Both the position numbers and the translations under genes were made by a program. The notes under the pieces are model-generated. The model ran no database searches. It was not told where the DNA came from and saw only the letters and a program-made list of their open reading frames with translations. A stretch of DNA of 50,361 nucleotides from Guillardia theta CCMP2712 (Eukaryota > Cryptophyceae > Pyrenomonadales > Geminigeraceae). The stretch covers positions 75,122 through 125,482 of the forward strand of contig NW_005434601.1 in assembly GCF_000315625.1 (NCBI RefSeq), given 5' to 3'. This document shows, piece after piece, positions 23,196 through 35,823 of the stretch (position 1 is its first letter; each line of letters starts with the position of its first letter).

Positions 23196-24377
23196 GTTCT
23201 TTCCTGCAGTTTCTGATCAGTACATGGATGTGGATCTCCGGAGGAATGAGAACTTCTAACAAAAACAAACAGCTCAACAAAAGAGCGACAAGCATGCACG
23301 CTACTCGGTATCTGTAAAGACTTGGTACAAATTCTGCAGTCCACCTAGCACTGGTTTCATGGATTCAACTCGTTAAAATTGAGTTTGTTCTCTGGTTTGC
23401 ATTCCTCTACAATCTAAAACAAAAGCATGAAATCAAAGACGATTACATCTACCCGTTTGCTTCCTATCTCTCTCCTTCCCTCTGCCCATCTGTCTCAATC
23501 TCCCCCGCCCTCCTTGCTCCCCTTAGTTACATCTACCTCCTGCCTTTTGATGAATAGGATTGAATCGGATTGAACTAATGATCCATGCTCCCGCTCTGCG
23601 AAAGAGCAGGGCGATCAAGGAGCAAAGATAAGAGGAGGGGAGGAAGGAGGAGGGGGCAGGGAGCATGAGGACGAACGACATGCTCCAGCACGTTCAGCAT
23701 CTCAGCATGTCATGCCGGAGCGCAGAACAGCAGCGTTCTAAATCTGTTCATGGACTCAGGCCCTCAGACATAGTACTGGATCACCCCCAAAAATAAAATC
23801 TGAATAGGGGGTGGGGGTACAATGTGAATGAGCCCGCCGGGCCCGGCCCGGGCCGTGCCGCTGTGACTGAGTCTTGACTCCCAGGCGGCTGGCACTGAGT
23901 CGCACAGCCTGGCAGCCACACGGCGAGAAGAGAAAAGACAGCGAGAACTTCATGTGACAGTTCACTCAGTGACTGTCGCCGGAGTCGGACCGGGATCTCA
24001 GGCCGATGATCCGACGAGACGGGCCCGGCGGGCCGGGAGCCGCCGGCCCGGCGGCCCGGCGCCGGGATCAGAGGACAGCAACTATCACTTATTGCGGTTC
24101 CTATAGGCGAGAAGTGATAGAGAAGGGCAGCGCAAACTAGAGGCTGAACCATGCATGATTGGTGATGGTAGCGCGGCGAGAAGCAGAGGAGAGAGGAAGA
24201 GGAGGAGAGAGGGAGAGAAGGAGAGAGATAGAGGAAAACTAATGCAGAGAGGAGGAGAGAGGGAGAGAGGGAGGACGAGGAGAGGACGAGGGAGAGGGGG
24301 ATAGCAACTCTTGAGAGCCCCCCATTGTCGTGATGCCTGGAGGCGATGTCTGAAAGAAGACGAGGATTGAAGGAATC
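23196..24377. other. Spacer upstream of the ABC transporter
   Basis: No gene seen. A GGGGGTGGGGGTAC motif (about 23807-23820) matches the G-rich motif at 16807 and 16926. From 23829 to 24065 there are GC-rich palindromic blocks (see the separate repeat entry), and 24180-24300 is a GAGAGG purine tract. Promoter elements of the transporter cannot be picked out. Confidence 0.5.
23829..24120. repeat. GC-rich palindromic repeat related to the fold-back element
   Basis: CCCGCCGGGCCCG near 23830 is the reverse complement of CGGGCCCGGCGGG near 24022. Between them, CACGGCGAGAAGAGAAAAGA plus CAGCGAGAAC (23918-23948) matches the arms of the element at 42379-42816. A small inverted repeat (CTATCACTT...AAGTGATAG) follows at about 24082-24120. 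Confidence 0.6.
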
Positions 24378-27376
24378 ATGAGGGCAATCAAGGAGGCAAA
24401 CCTTCCGGCGAGTCGAGATGACATGCGAGAGCGGCTGCTGCTGGATGAGGACAAGTTTGTGGACCTCCCGGGGGTGGGAGGAGAAGGAAGGGGAGAGCAG
24501 GTGGAGATCGAGAAGTCGGAAGGAATGCCGTCGCAGGGACATGTCGTCTCCAATGGTAGCGCGCGCAAGAATGAAGCTGCAAGTGATGGACGAGGAGGAC
24601 GTACGAGTAGCGAGGAAGATCCTCCAGGAGCTGAGAAGCAACATGATGAGGAGGAGGGTACGTCTGACAGCTGTCAAGAACATGACCTCAACCGTCGGCG
24701 GCGGAAGAGGGTGAGGTATAGGTTTGCAAGCCTGTCGTTCATCCTCCTCACCCTCGTCGTCTTGGTCTCCTTCTTTGCTCTGGGATTCTGGCGGGGATGG
24801 GACAACTGGATCCAGCTCAGTGCGGTCACTTCGATCTCCGACCTTCTCGATGAGGAGTTCTGGAAGAAGAACGTGACCCCTTGCTGCCTTGTTTTCCTCT
24901 TCCTCCTCTTCTCATCTCTCGCTATCTGCCTGAGTCCTGCAGAAGATGCAGAGCTGAAGAGATCGTCTCCCTTCGATCACGCAAGCGCTGCATCCGTCGC
25001 CACCTTCTGGTGGGTGTTCCCGACCTTGATGACAGCGAGGAGGAACAGGAGGCTGACTGCTGCCGACCTTCCTCCTCTCTCCTTTCACGACCTGCCATGC
25101 AACCTCCGCAAGAGCTTCACAGACATCGTTGATCGTCGACCGCACGTGCTGTCTTCACCCTGGAGCCTGTGGTGGACCGTGACGTTCAGCGCACAAAAGT
25201 CAGTGTTCCTTCACTCCTTCTTCTCTGGCTGGGCCTTCTTGGGAGCGATGTTCATGGATCCCATCCTCCTCAAGCTCCTCCTCTCCAGCGCCAGCGAGCA
25301 GGGACAGGAGGAGCAGGACGTGGCAAGAGCACTCCAGTTCCGCCTGCTCGTCGTTGCCCTCCTGTTTCTCAGCATGCTGCTGCGAGTGACATGTATGGAG
25401 CAGTGCTACTTCAACTCCCTCCGAGTGGCAAACAACGCAAGATCCATCCTCATCATGAGCGTCTTCCGCTCTGCCCTCAAGTCTCACAGGTCAACAGCTG
25501 AGGCTGGAAGGCTGACCAACCTCCTCGCCACGGTTCCCCTTCCTCCTTCTGCAGGCTGTGCTCGTTGCTGACCCTTGCCCCCCAGGACGTGGACAAGGTC
25601 GGCAAGTGCGAAGCCGTTGTGTGGTCTCTTGCCTGCTGCACCTGGGCCCTTCTCTCCCTCCCCGGCGTTATCTTCATGACGTTTCGCCTCGTCGGACGAG
25701 CAGCGTTCGTCGGCATCGCGACGCTTGTCCTGTGCAACCAGATCGCCTCTGCTCTCAGCAAGAGGACGCAGCCGGTGAGAGCTGAGAGGGGAGTGGAGGA
25801 AGCGAGCAGCGGTGAGGTGACTGTGAGCAGGTCGTCAGGAGGCTGCAGGAGCTGAGAGATGTGCGGGGAAGTCTTCTGCTGGGGCTGCTGAGAAGCATGC
25901 GGCTGGTGAAGCTGGAGGGCTGCGAGGCATCATGGCAGGAGCGGGTCGAGGCTGCGCGAGGGGAGGAGATGAAGTACCTTGCTCAGATGCGGTACATCTC
26001 TGCCTCCAACGTGCTCGCCGGCTCGCTGTTCTCTCTCGCTGTCCCCGTCTCCATCTTCAGCTTCTACTCGCTCGTGCAAGGGAGGCTGCTGGAGGCGACC
26101 ACCGCCTTCACCGCGCTGGCATGGATCAGTCAGATGCAGTGGACGATCAACACGCTGCCGGGCATCTACAACATGCTGGCGACGTTGAAGCCTTCCTTCC
26201 AGCGCATCTCAGACTTCTTGAGCTCCTGCCAGCACCTCGACTCTTCTCCCCTCACCTTGGGCAGATCGCGAGAGCGCCCTGCTGACCTCCTTGCCCGGGT
26301 CAAGCTAAGAAATGTCTTCCACCACTCTCAGCCACCAGCTGGAGATGACGAGGTCGTCCCGCACGAGGAGGAAGCGGCAGGATCGCCGCAGACTTGTCAG
26401 CTGTTTGACATCCAGGTGAGGGCAGGCGAGGTTCTCCTGCTCCTCGGCGAGATCGGCAGCGGAAAGTCAACTCTGCTGTCGCTCATGTCAGGAGCGAAGC
26501 CCGCGAGGTCGATGGAGGTGGAGGTGACGAGGAGGAGGGCGTACGTGAGTCAGATCCCCTTCGTCCTCAACGACACGATCAGAGCTAACGTTCTCTTCGG
26601 CCTCGACCTCGACGAGCAGAGGTACAGAGACGCCATGGCCAGGTCGCAGATGGCCAAGGACATCGCCGGCATGGTGGACGGGGACGCGACGCTGGTCGGG
26701 CGGTCGGGGGTGCAGCTGTCGGGAGGGCAGAAGTCTCGTCTGGCGCTTGCTCGCGCCCTCTATGCCGACGCGAAGATCGTCTTCCTCGACGACGTGTTCT
26801 CTGCCGTGGACGCGCAGACAGGCAACGCGATCTGGGAGGAAGCGATCGAGTGGCTGGTCGCGCGGGGCGTTGGGGTTGTGCTGGTGACGCACCAGCTGCA
26901 GCTGCTTCTCCGGCCTCAAGTCTCGCACGTCGCCTTCCTGTCCCAAGGGCTCGTTACCTCCTATCACGCCGTCTCCGAGCTAGACCGATCACTGGCTGGC
27001 GACGGAAATCAACGAAAGCGGCAGGAGGCGGAGGATGTTGAGGGAGAGGACAGGACGGGGATGAGGAGGATAGAGGATCTGATATCTCGATACCAGCTGA
27101 AAGATGCCAACCAGCGGCTTCGAGCTGATCGCCAGCAGGTCGACGAGCCGGACCGGCAGGTCAGGGAGGAAGGCGTCTGCGTTCAGACGTGTGCCAGAGT
27201 CATTACAAACCACCTGAAGAAGCTGCGAGGGTGAGAACGAGCCTCCGTCTCTCCCTCCCTCCAGCGATCCATCCCGCTCTACTGCTCTCTCTATCTCCCT
27301 CTTGACCTCCCTCCCGCCCTCCAGCTATCCCTCTCTCCCTCTTTACCTCTCTTCCTCCTTCACTTCCTTGTCCTCC

Positions 27377-27423
<47 letters not shown>

Positions 27424-30400
27424 CCTCCTCTTCTGCCGCCCTCTCTCCTTCGTCCTCTCTTCCCTTTCTTCGTCATGACTCGTGGGACAGGAAGAGGATC
27501 GATGATCGAGTCATCGAGACGCTCCGAGCTGTGATGCTGGATGGGCTTAAGGAGGTGGAGGCGAAAAGGGACGGGCTGATCTCGTGGGAGGACTTTACCA
27601 TCTACTTGAGAGTGTTCGGGAGCTGCTGGAGCCTTTCTTTCCTCCTCCTCTCCGTCCTCCTGTGCAGCCTCCTCTCCGTCGGATCGAACGTCTACCTCTC
27701 TAGCTGGGTGGACAGTAACCAGCGATGCAATCAGACTGCTGCTGCTGGGGAGAGTGACGGTGCTGACGCGTGCTCGAGGAGGAGCCAACAGGAGTCTCTT
27801 ATCGTCTACTCTGCTTTCGGCGGCTGCTCCTCTCTGTTTGTCACCGTCCAGTCCGTCCTCCTCACCCTCTGCGCGCTCAAGGCGTCGCGAGCTCTGCATG
27901 CGACCATGTTGGACAATGTGCTGAAAGCGCCGATGGTGAGGAGAGAGGAGGAGAGGACAGAGGGTAACAAGAGGAGATGAAGAGATAGTGAGAGGAGGAG
28001 ATGGAGGGGATAGGGGAGGGAGGACGGAGAGGAGGAGATAGCGAGAGGAGGCAGAACAGGAGCAGGAGCAGGAACAGGAGCAGGAGTAGGAGCAGGAGCA
28101 GAAGGTGGAGGGGGAGGGTTGCTGGAGGGGACAACTTGACTTTCACCTCAGAAACTCTTCGACGAGACGCCGGTCGGGATGATCTTCAACAGATTCGTGC
28201 AGGACCTTGCCAACATTGACAATTTCGTCCCCGACGCCGTCCTTGACCTCGCCTCCAAGACTCTCTCGGTCCTCACTCAGCTGTCCCTCGTCATCATTTT
28301 CGCTCCCTGGACGCTCCTCTCCCTCCCGCTCATCCTCCCCCTCTACCTGTTCATCTTCTCGGCCGTGCGCATAGCAGGTAATCCACTCCCTGACCTCCTC
28401 CCTCCTGCTCAACCTGCTCAGCTCGTGACTCGCGGAGGCTCGAGAGCATCGCCCACTCGCCGGTGTACACGCAGTTCAACGATGCTCTAGAGGGCCTTAC
28501 GACAATCTCCGGTACCACAAGACACCTTCCTACCCAGCTACCCTCTCCTCCTCCTCCCTCTCTACCCACCTAGCCTCTCCTCCTCCTCCCTCTCTACCCA
28601 GCTGCCCTCTCCTCCTTCTCCCCTTCCTACCCAGCTACCCTCTCCTGTTTTCTCCCTCTGCCCCGTACAGCTACTCTCCTCTCAATCTCTCTCAGCACAG
28701 CTACCCTCTCCTCCCTTCTCACTCTCAACTGTCTCAGCATTTGGAGCGCAAGCCAGATTTCTGCGAAGGAACGAGGAACTGATACAGCAGATGTCTGTTG
28801 CAAAGGTCTCCTCCTCCTGCTCCTCCTCCTCTCCTGCTTCTCCTCCTCCTCCTCCTCCTCCTCCTGCTTCTCCTCCTCCTCCTCCTCTACCTGGCATGAC
28901 GATTCTCTGGCAGGTCGGCAACGAAGCTGTGTGCAAGTGGGCGCAGGCCCTGACGACGCAGACAGGAAGCGTCCTGTACCTGGCGTGCGGCCTCGCATCG
29001 ATATACCTCCACCATGTCCGGCAGATGTCAGCGGCCGAGATGGGGCTGGTGCTGCTGTATGCCAACACGCTGCAACGAGCGTTCATGGACTACATGATGA
29101 CCTTCACGCGGCTCGAGACTCAGTTCATCTCGGTGGAGCGAGTGGCGGAATTCTGCCGGCTCGAGGAGGAGGAGGAAGTCACTTCCTGCAGCCATGGTAA
29201 GAGAAGTGGCAGGAGGGCGGGGGAGGAGATTGTTGAACCACCTCGTCCTCCTGCCTCTCACCCTCACGGCGAACAAGGAGGCGGAGCGAGGAGGAGAGGA
29301 GAAATCGTCTTTGACAACGTCTCCTTGCGTTACGAGTTTGACAAGCCAAGAGTTCTCCGCGGCCTCAACCTGCGCGTGCGAGCTGGGACGAAGGTTGCGC
29401 TATGTGGGAGGACAGGATGTGGCAAGAGCTCGTTGTTTGCTGCTCTCTGTCGCCTCTACCCCATCAGCAGCGGCACAATCAGCATCGACGGGGCTGATAT
29501 CGCAACATGGCCTCTGAAAAAGCTTCGATCGTCCATGGTAAGAAGCTCACATGTGCTTTTGACATTGCACTGACATCTCTTGTCTTGTCTTGTCTTGTCT
29601 TGTCTTGTCTTGTCTTGTCTTGTCTTGTCTTGTCTTGTCTTGTCTTGTCTTGCCTTGCCTTGCCTTGTCTTCGTCTTGTCTTGTCTTGTCTTGTCTTGTC
29701 TTGCCTTGCCTTGCCTTGCCTTGCCTTGCCTTGCCTTGCCTTGCCTTGCCTTGCCTTGCCTTGCCTTGCCTTGCCTTGCCTTGCCTTGCCTTGCCTTGTC
29801 TTGTCTTGTCTTGTCTTGTCTTGTCTTGCTTGTCTTGTCTTGTGATCCACAGAAAGTAGTCGCACAAGACGCACTTCTCCTCGAAGGAAGTCTCCTTGAC
29901 AACCTCACCTCCTTCACGGGGAGCGATTCCCCTGACCTTCGCAGAGACATCTGGCGCGTGCTGGAGCATGTGGGGCTGAAGGAGAAGATTGACAGGCTGC
30001 CAGGAGGGCTGGACGCGAACATCAGGCAGGACGACTTCAGCGAGGGGGAGCGTCAGCTACTCTCTCTCTCCCGCGCTCTCATCAGCACCAAGTCCAACAG
30101 CACGGAAACTCCGCTCATCCTCCTGTGCGACGAGCCGACGAGCAACGTTGACTACGCTAACGACGAGAGAGTCCACAGGGTGCGAGGGGAGGAGGAGCGA
30201 AAGGGGACGTAACTTTACCCGCAGGTGATATTGGAACTTCCATGCACAGTCATTATGATCTGCCATCGCCTCCAGTACATCGCCTCCTTCGACCAAGTCG
30301 TCGTGCTCGAGGACGGCTCTGTGCTCGAGCAGGGAAGTCCGTCCGAGCTACTTGCGGAACAAGGTCAGGAGATCTCTTGCGGCCCGATGGCCTGACGAGC

Positions 30401-30496
30401 ATTGCAGGGAGCGGGAGGCTCCGGCAGCTATGCCTGCATGCTGGCCTTGACCCTGACGAGATGAGATGGAAGGGACAGGAAGACGATCAACGCTGA
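24378..30496 (+). CDS. ABCC/MRP-type full-length ABC transporter
   Basis: Eleven exons (24378-25532, 25586-25774, 25831-27230, 27491-27935, 28152-28377, 28422-28511, 28738-28805, 28914-29537, 29853-30179, 30225-30363, 30408-30496) join in frame to about 1583 residues, a normal ABCC length. Order: a cytosolic acidic/basic N-terminus and hydrophobic segments from about residue 115; the ABCC-like FWWVFPTLMTARRNRRL before TMD1; then NBD1 with Walker A GEIGSGKST, Q-loop SQIPF, signature LSGGQ, Walker B IVFLDDV and THQ; TMD2; and NBD2 with GRTGCGKSS, signature FSEGE, Walker B LILLCDE and CHR. The Asp in place of the catalytic Glu in NBD1 is usual for ABCC. The degraded NBD2 signature is not. Members export conjugated or anionic compounds at the plasma or vacuolar membrane; the substrate here is unknown. 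Two introns hold large microsatellites. Confidence 0.93.
27378..27422. repeat. CTGG tetranucleotide repeat in ABCC intron
   Basis: About eleven tandem CTGG units lie in the intron between exons 3 and 4 of the transporter. Confidence 0.85.
29578..29850. repeat. TTGTC/TTGCC pentanucleotide array in ABCC intron
   Basis: The array is about 270 bases of 5-base units filling the intron between exons 8 and 9. Blocks run TTGTC, a short TTGCC patch, TTGTC, a long homogeneous TTGCC block, then TTGTC again, with only two or three phase breaks. Because 5 is not a multiple of 3, several frames stay open through it, but these readings are artefacts. Confidence 0.9.
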
Positions 30497-30612
30497 GCAA
30501 GGAGAAGGGACTAAGAAGTCATATTAAGGAGCAGGAGGGATAAACAGGTCATAGTTTGAGCAATCTACATATATACATACATATATACATGTTCACATGC
30601 TACATCACTAGC
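30497..30612. other. Short spacer between converging ABCC and PPR-like genes
   Basis: Contains an ATATATACAT-type stretch at about 30567-30592. No terminator motif or gene is recognised. Confidence 0.4.
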
Positions 30613-33600
30613 TCAGCGAGCAGCTGCTATGAAGCCCCTCTCCAGCGCCCTCCTCTCAGCGCAAACTTTGCGGCTGCTCTTGGCAATGTCCTTGTTGGGC
30701 GTCAGGCACTGAGGAAGAGGCTCCCGCCGGCTGCCGGGCTGACGATCGTCGGAGGAGGTCACTTGCTCCGAGGAGCGGCTCCGAGCCTGTCCACCACCAT
30801 CACACGAGTCCTACTCCATCAGCCTCGCGCGCCTACCGGTGCCGACAACTCGTCATCCTGCGATCTCAGGACCCGCCCCTTGGAACGAGACCTTCTCGGA
30901 GAGCATCTGCTCAGCACGTTCTTCCCGTGCGCATCTTCCAGACGCTGTGGGGGAGAGTCAGAGGGAGAGTCAGACGCAGGAGAGCGGGGGGGATTGGAGG
31001 AGGGAGGAGTGAAAGTGAGCGAGGAGAAATCTTTCTGTCTGCCGTCGCTGCAGAACGAAGACGATTGACCGTCATGTCCAAACTTGACAGCAAAGATACT
31101 TTCGGTACTTATGGAGCCGCACGAGCCACAAAAGAGACTCGGCGGTTCTTGGAAGCACCAACAAGGGTTGAAGGAGTGAAGAATACCTTGAGCAAGCGAA
31201 TCCCGTCCTCTACCGATGCTCGACCGTTTTTAGCTTCAAGGGCATAAATCTGGAATGCGTCCCCAAAGAGTCTTGTTGAGGGGGGGGACCTGCAATTCTT
31301 GCTCATCTTGTCCAAGACCTGAGAGGTGTTTCAAAAAATCTCAAGTATTGAGGCAGGAGAAACCTTCTCGCACTCTTTCAGTGAGGCTTGATTGTGAGCG
31401 GCCGATGCTGAGGCGACTTGAAAGAACCCCTTGTAAAGTGCAGGATGGTGTGATATTCCTAGCTCTTGAGCTTGTTCGATGAGTTTTTCAGCATCAGGAA
31501 CTGTTGCAAACCCCCATGCTGCAGAGTAAACGTGAACCTGTAAAAAAATGTCAGATGGGTCGCACATTACGCTGCCGAAAGATCACCTGCATCGCAAGGA
31601 TAAAGGTTTCAAGATCTGGAGAAAGATACAAAGCCCTCATCCTGTCGATAATTCTGTGCGCATCTTTGCTGCTACTCTGGCCGTAACGACTGGAAGATAC
31701 TGCAATCTTCATAATCATCTTGAGTTCATCTTCACCTGGATTTGGCATTGATCAAGAGGATGAGTGAAATAGGGTATATCAAAATAACCTTCACAGATTC
31801 CATCATTTCTCATGTTCTGTACGACCATGTATGCTTGCGCAACAGAAGACCTTCCCATGCTCGCCAGTCCAGCTATAACCCCGAGCTGCAAGCGGTAGAT
31901 TCCAGCATCTTTGCCAATACCCTCCTGTTTCATTCGTTCCAAGACCCTCTCTACATGGGTCATGTTTGAGCTACCATGGTAAGAAGCTCCTTCAATCAAC
32001 TGGTAGCAAACCGTTAGACTTGTTGGCTTTTTCAGATGCCATAAACCTACCTCCAACAACTTGTAGAAAGTCATGTAGGTGGGAGTGATCCCAGCTTCCA
32101 TCATTCGATTTAGAACCGCAAAACCATCGTCTGCACATGCATGTCCTGCACGAGCAGCACCCGCTTGTGCATGCATCATAGAATTGTACATAATAATATC
32201 ATAGATGCTTCTTTCGATCAGTGTCCGATTGCTTGATCTTCTCTGGAAGAGGTCGTCAAAGTTTCGTTGCATCTCTTTCAACATTTCCCCTAGTTTGAAT
32301 CGTTGGACTTCATCCAAAGGTTCAGCTGAAATCTCATCTGCTTGTTTTTGGCCCTCTTTCTCCATTCTCCGCGATTCTATTTCACGATGGTCTAAGGCAA
32401 GTTGAGCGTTCTCTTCTATGCTTTGAACAGTATCATTCACTTCTTCAGTGTCTGCAAAGCCTTGATGAGTGATCGAAAGTTGATTTCTTCTCATCGAGAG
32501 GAAGGTTTTCTTCATCGATTCTTTATCTGGTTGTGACTGAATCTGATTTGAACCCGATCCACGTTTGGACCCCTGCAAAACAAAGTTCATCACAGACCGG
32601 TACGCAACTTAGAAAACCAAACTCACATTCGAAATCAGCCATCTCATTTCTTTCTTCAGACGATTTTGAACGAGGTGGCCTCTACCACCATTCACAACTG
32701 CCAGAAGATTGTTTGCCGGAGCAAGATTGTCGTCTCCAAGCACTTCATCATGCTCCGACAGATTCTCTGCGTGACTGACATCTTCCTCAAGTTCGTTCAG
32801 ATAGTATTGATCGAACGGAAGTGGCAAATGCTCTGCCTCTTTGTGAAGATCGACGTCGCCTCGTGGACTCACACTGCTGGCTGGAAATTCAATCCTGAAA
32901 TTCTGGTTTTGATAACTGTTTCCACTTGCTAACTGCATGGGCTGATCCAGTATCAAGTCAGGCACACCAGCAGGGTATCCGGTGCTGTATTGTGGTTCTT
33001 CGGGCAGTGATAGGTAAGATCGTGGAGATTCGTTCAAACTGCAATGAAATCAAAGTGAATCCTGATGATATGAAAGATAATTGTTAATCTCACTTTTCTG
33101 CGTATACGGTTGAGTGAGTGATATCTGAATGTTCGAATGCTGCAGGCGGATTTCGGTTGTAAGGGTCGTCGAAAAAATCGTTCTGGAAGGACATGTCAAA
33201 ACAGAAGCCCCTTCTTCGAACGGTGAAAGGATAAAGAAGTACCTTACGAATATCATCATTCTGAGTGTGACTTGTTTGCATGCCTGCTTGCTGCACAGGG
33301 CATCGGTTGTAAACTGTCATTTGAGTTGCATCCGTTGGAAATTTCGACTGAAAAAGGCGTTCAGTCTTGCTTTGTGATCAGGTCATGATCACGCAGCTTA
33401 CATTCAGGTCGCGTGATACATCTTCCTCTCCAGTCCTGTGATGAATCAAAATCAGGGCTGTATTGATCGGAATTCACGCTATCAGATCGCACCTGCTCCT
33501 TTGAGGATACCGTCCTCTGTGTCTCAGTGCTTCCAGTTTCGATATCAGCGTCCAACGCTCATCTACATTGTCATGACCTGTTGCATGATATTGTGAATGA

Positions 33601-34446
33601 CCCTTCTTTGACCATCTTTCTTGTACCGTACTCCAACGGATTGCCTAAATTACCTCCAATTGCAGATCCAGTGAAACCATTGCCACCTTCCAAGGGTAAA
33701 ACATGAGTGCTGTGATCTGGTCTTCATGCACAACAAATCACCCAGATCAGGTATGGAATTGCCTTGAAGATTATGCGAACCAGGATCATTCATATCTTGG
33801 ACGAAAGAATCATAACCTACACAAGTCGATCAATCGTTGAGGCACAAGCAACTATCGCGCGACCCTCACCATTCCCAGGTGTATCATCGCATCCAGGCAT
33901 GCCGAATTGTTGGAACTGAGGCATGTTGTACAATGAAGGATCAAAGTCTGGAGGAAATGCTGAAGGTGATGTTGGCGATGTCGAAGAACTTTGGTGCTCC
34001 GGCATCAGGATATGGGCCAGCGAACCTTGCTCAGGAGGGGGTTGAAAAGAGAAATGGTTGTTGCCACTTGGAGGCCAGTATGAAGGAGGATACTGAGAAT
34101 GCACGCATCGTTCAGATGTGGGAGCTCTGGGAAATCCAGACGCGAAATCTCCCATCATCTCTGTACAACCGCAGGGTTGGCACGCAACGATGATCGCGAG
34201 CGAGTAAAGCACTGCCGAAGCCCTCCGCCAGGTGTTCGAGACCGACAGTCCTCCTCGTCCATCCTCTCTGAGCATCGAGATCCATTCACCTCGACGCCGA
34301 GAGGTCCTCTGTCCCCTTGCGCACATCCCAGCCCCTTGAGTTTCATGGCATGCTCTTTCGCTCGAACTTTGAGACGCATCTCTTCGTCGACCTGGTGGCT
34401 CAACGGATGGCAACAGTTCCTTCCAGACGGAGGGGCTGAGCTTCAT
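30613..34446 (-). CDS. Pentatricopeptide-repeat (PPR)-like protein with long low-complexity N-terminus
   Basis: The best-supported exons (32593 to about 31720, then about 31690-31590, 31530-31360 and 31320-31190) read as degenerate helical repeats of about 35 residues, e.g. YDIIMYNSMMHAQAG, FAVLNRMMEAGITPTYMTFY and VERVLERMKQEGIGKDAGIY, fitting the PPR pattern. Upstream exons (33037-32627, 33320-33090, and parts of 33555-33400 and 34446-33820) are rich in Gln, Asn, Ser, Pro and acidic residues with no domain. Their splice junctions (e.g. donor GTGAGTTTGG at the SN boundary near 32627) keep frame. PPR proteins bind organellar RNA and act in processing, editing or translation in mitochondria or plastids. 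No targeting peptide could be confirmed because the 5' end is uncertain. The 3' end is also unclear: a possible last exon near 30700-30613 reads CAERRALERGFIAAAR and a stop. Confidence 0.55.
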
Positions 34447-35823
34447 GTTGACTTGAAATCCCTTGTAAGCCTCTGCTAGCTCGCTACCTCTCCTCCTCCT
34501 CCTCCTCCTTGCTCATCCCTGCCTCAATCACTGCATGCATCTCGTCATTCACTCTCCACGCCCCACCAAGCGCAGCAACCACCCCAATTCTGAGAGTGTT
34601 TCAAAACAACCATATACACCCCTTATATTGATGGAAAAATTAGATACACTTTCAATAATTGAATGAAAAAGCTATATTATAAAATTTTAGTTAAGTATTG
34701 ATATACTTCATCACCCCAGTCACAATATCTAATCTACCTGCCCCCTAATGATAGAGTTCTATCGGCGTTCGATTCACAGGGCTTCATTCACTCCAAAATT
34801 AGTTGGCGATGAGGTACCCCTAGACTTCCCTTTCTTCTTAGGAAGAGGCAGGTAAGATAGGGGTGATGACCCCTCAAATACCTTTTTTGAAAACGCCAAT
34901 TCCTTGCCTGCCATCTCGTTCCAAAAGCACAACGCTTCACAAACTGATGATGAATGGAGGGTAAAGCAGGGGTAGTTTTACAGAGAAGGGTAGGGGTGAT
35001 ATAAATGGACCAACTTGTAGCCAGGGCCAGGGGCGTAGCATCAAAAGGTAGGTGGTAAGGAGGGATTGGAGGGGTGCCAATATTCCATAGGTACTTGTTG
35101 GGTAGGGTGGGGGTAGGGTGGGGTTGGTAGCAAGCCAGAAAGAGACCGTTACTTTGAACCGGGAAGACCGTTATGATTTACCGTTATGTGACGGTTTCAG
35201 AACGCATTGGGCAAAGGGGACGATGTATCGAACGTTACCATTGTTTTGTAACGGTTATTTGAATTTTTTTGCCCGTTAACAACTTCATCAGAGGGAGGGT
35301 AGGGTGGTGGTAGAAGTGAATCAAAGGACCCCTCCTGTGATAAAGTGTCAACAGTGCACAGACCCATTCTTCCCTAGAGGGAGAGGGGGGTGGGGGTACA
35401 GGCAGGGATGGGTCGCAGGTGTTGTGTGGAGGGTTGGATGTCTACAACGAAGGGGTAGGTGGTTAACCCCTGCCCGTTCAAATACCCCCGGTTTTCCCGG
35501 AGAAGGAGGGGTGGTCGATACCTTGATTCTACCCGCCATGTTACATGGCTATGCGAACGTAAGACGCGTGCATGCATCCCTTGGAGCTCGTGTCCTTGTA
35601 CATGCTGCTTCTGTCTCCTCCTCTTTCAAGTTTCATCCTCCTCTCCGTTCAGTCTACCTTTCCTCTGCACTTGATGCCATCATGAACCTCGCAATCATGA
35701 CCTAGGATCCATGCTTCCGAACTCGTGGATGGTTGCTTGAAGTCATCTAGATGCTGCTGATCTTGTCCTTCTGATGTCCTCTGGCTTCCATCATCACCAA
35801 CCACATGCTCGCAGAGTCATCCC
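34447..35823. other. Intergenic region between divergent PPR-like and Hsp100 genes
   Basis: No gene supported. The stretch 34600-34740 is AT-rich, and 34960-35130 and 35290-35530 are G-rich with GGGTAGGGGTG-type motifs. About 35145-35280 contains a cluster of ACCGTTA / TAACGGT words on both strands. Both flanking genes start outward from here, so it should contain two promoters or one shared promoter. Confidence 0.55.
35145..35280. promoter_or_regulatory. Cluster of ACCGTTA/TAACGG motifs
   Basis: Within about 135 bases there are copies or near copies of CCGTTA in both directions (GACCGTTAC, GACCGTTATG, TACCGTTATG, GTGACGGTTTC, AACGTTACC, GTAACGGTTA, CCCGTTAAC). YAACGG is the core recognised by MYB-type factors in animals and plants. 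The cluster lies between two divergent genes. A regulatory role is inference; a decayed repeat is the alternative. Confidence 0.3.

Noticed and set aside
29456-30212. Several long overlapping open frames on both strands
   Set aside because: They run through the TTGTC/TTGCC array, where a five-base repeat keeps frames open; the protein would be a pentapeptide repeat artefact inside an ABCC intron.
35304-35705. 133-codon plus-strand frame in the Hsp100 upstream region
   Set aside because: It lies in G-rich low-complexity sequence and gives Gly/Arg/Val-rich protein with no family resemblance.
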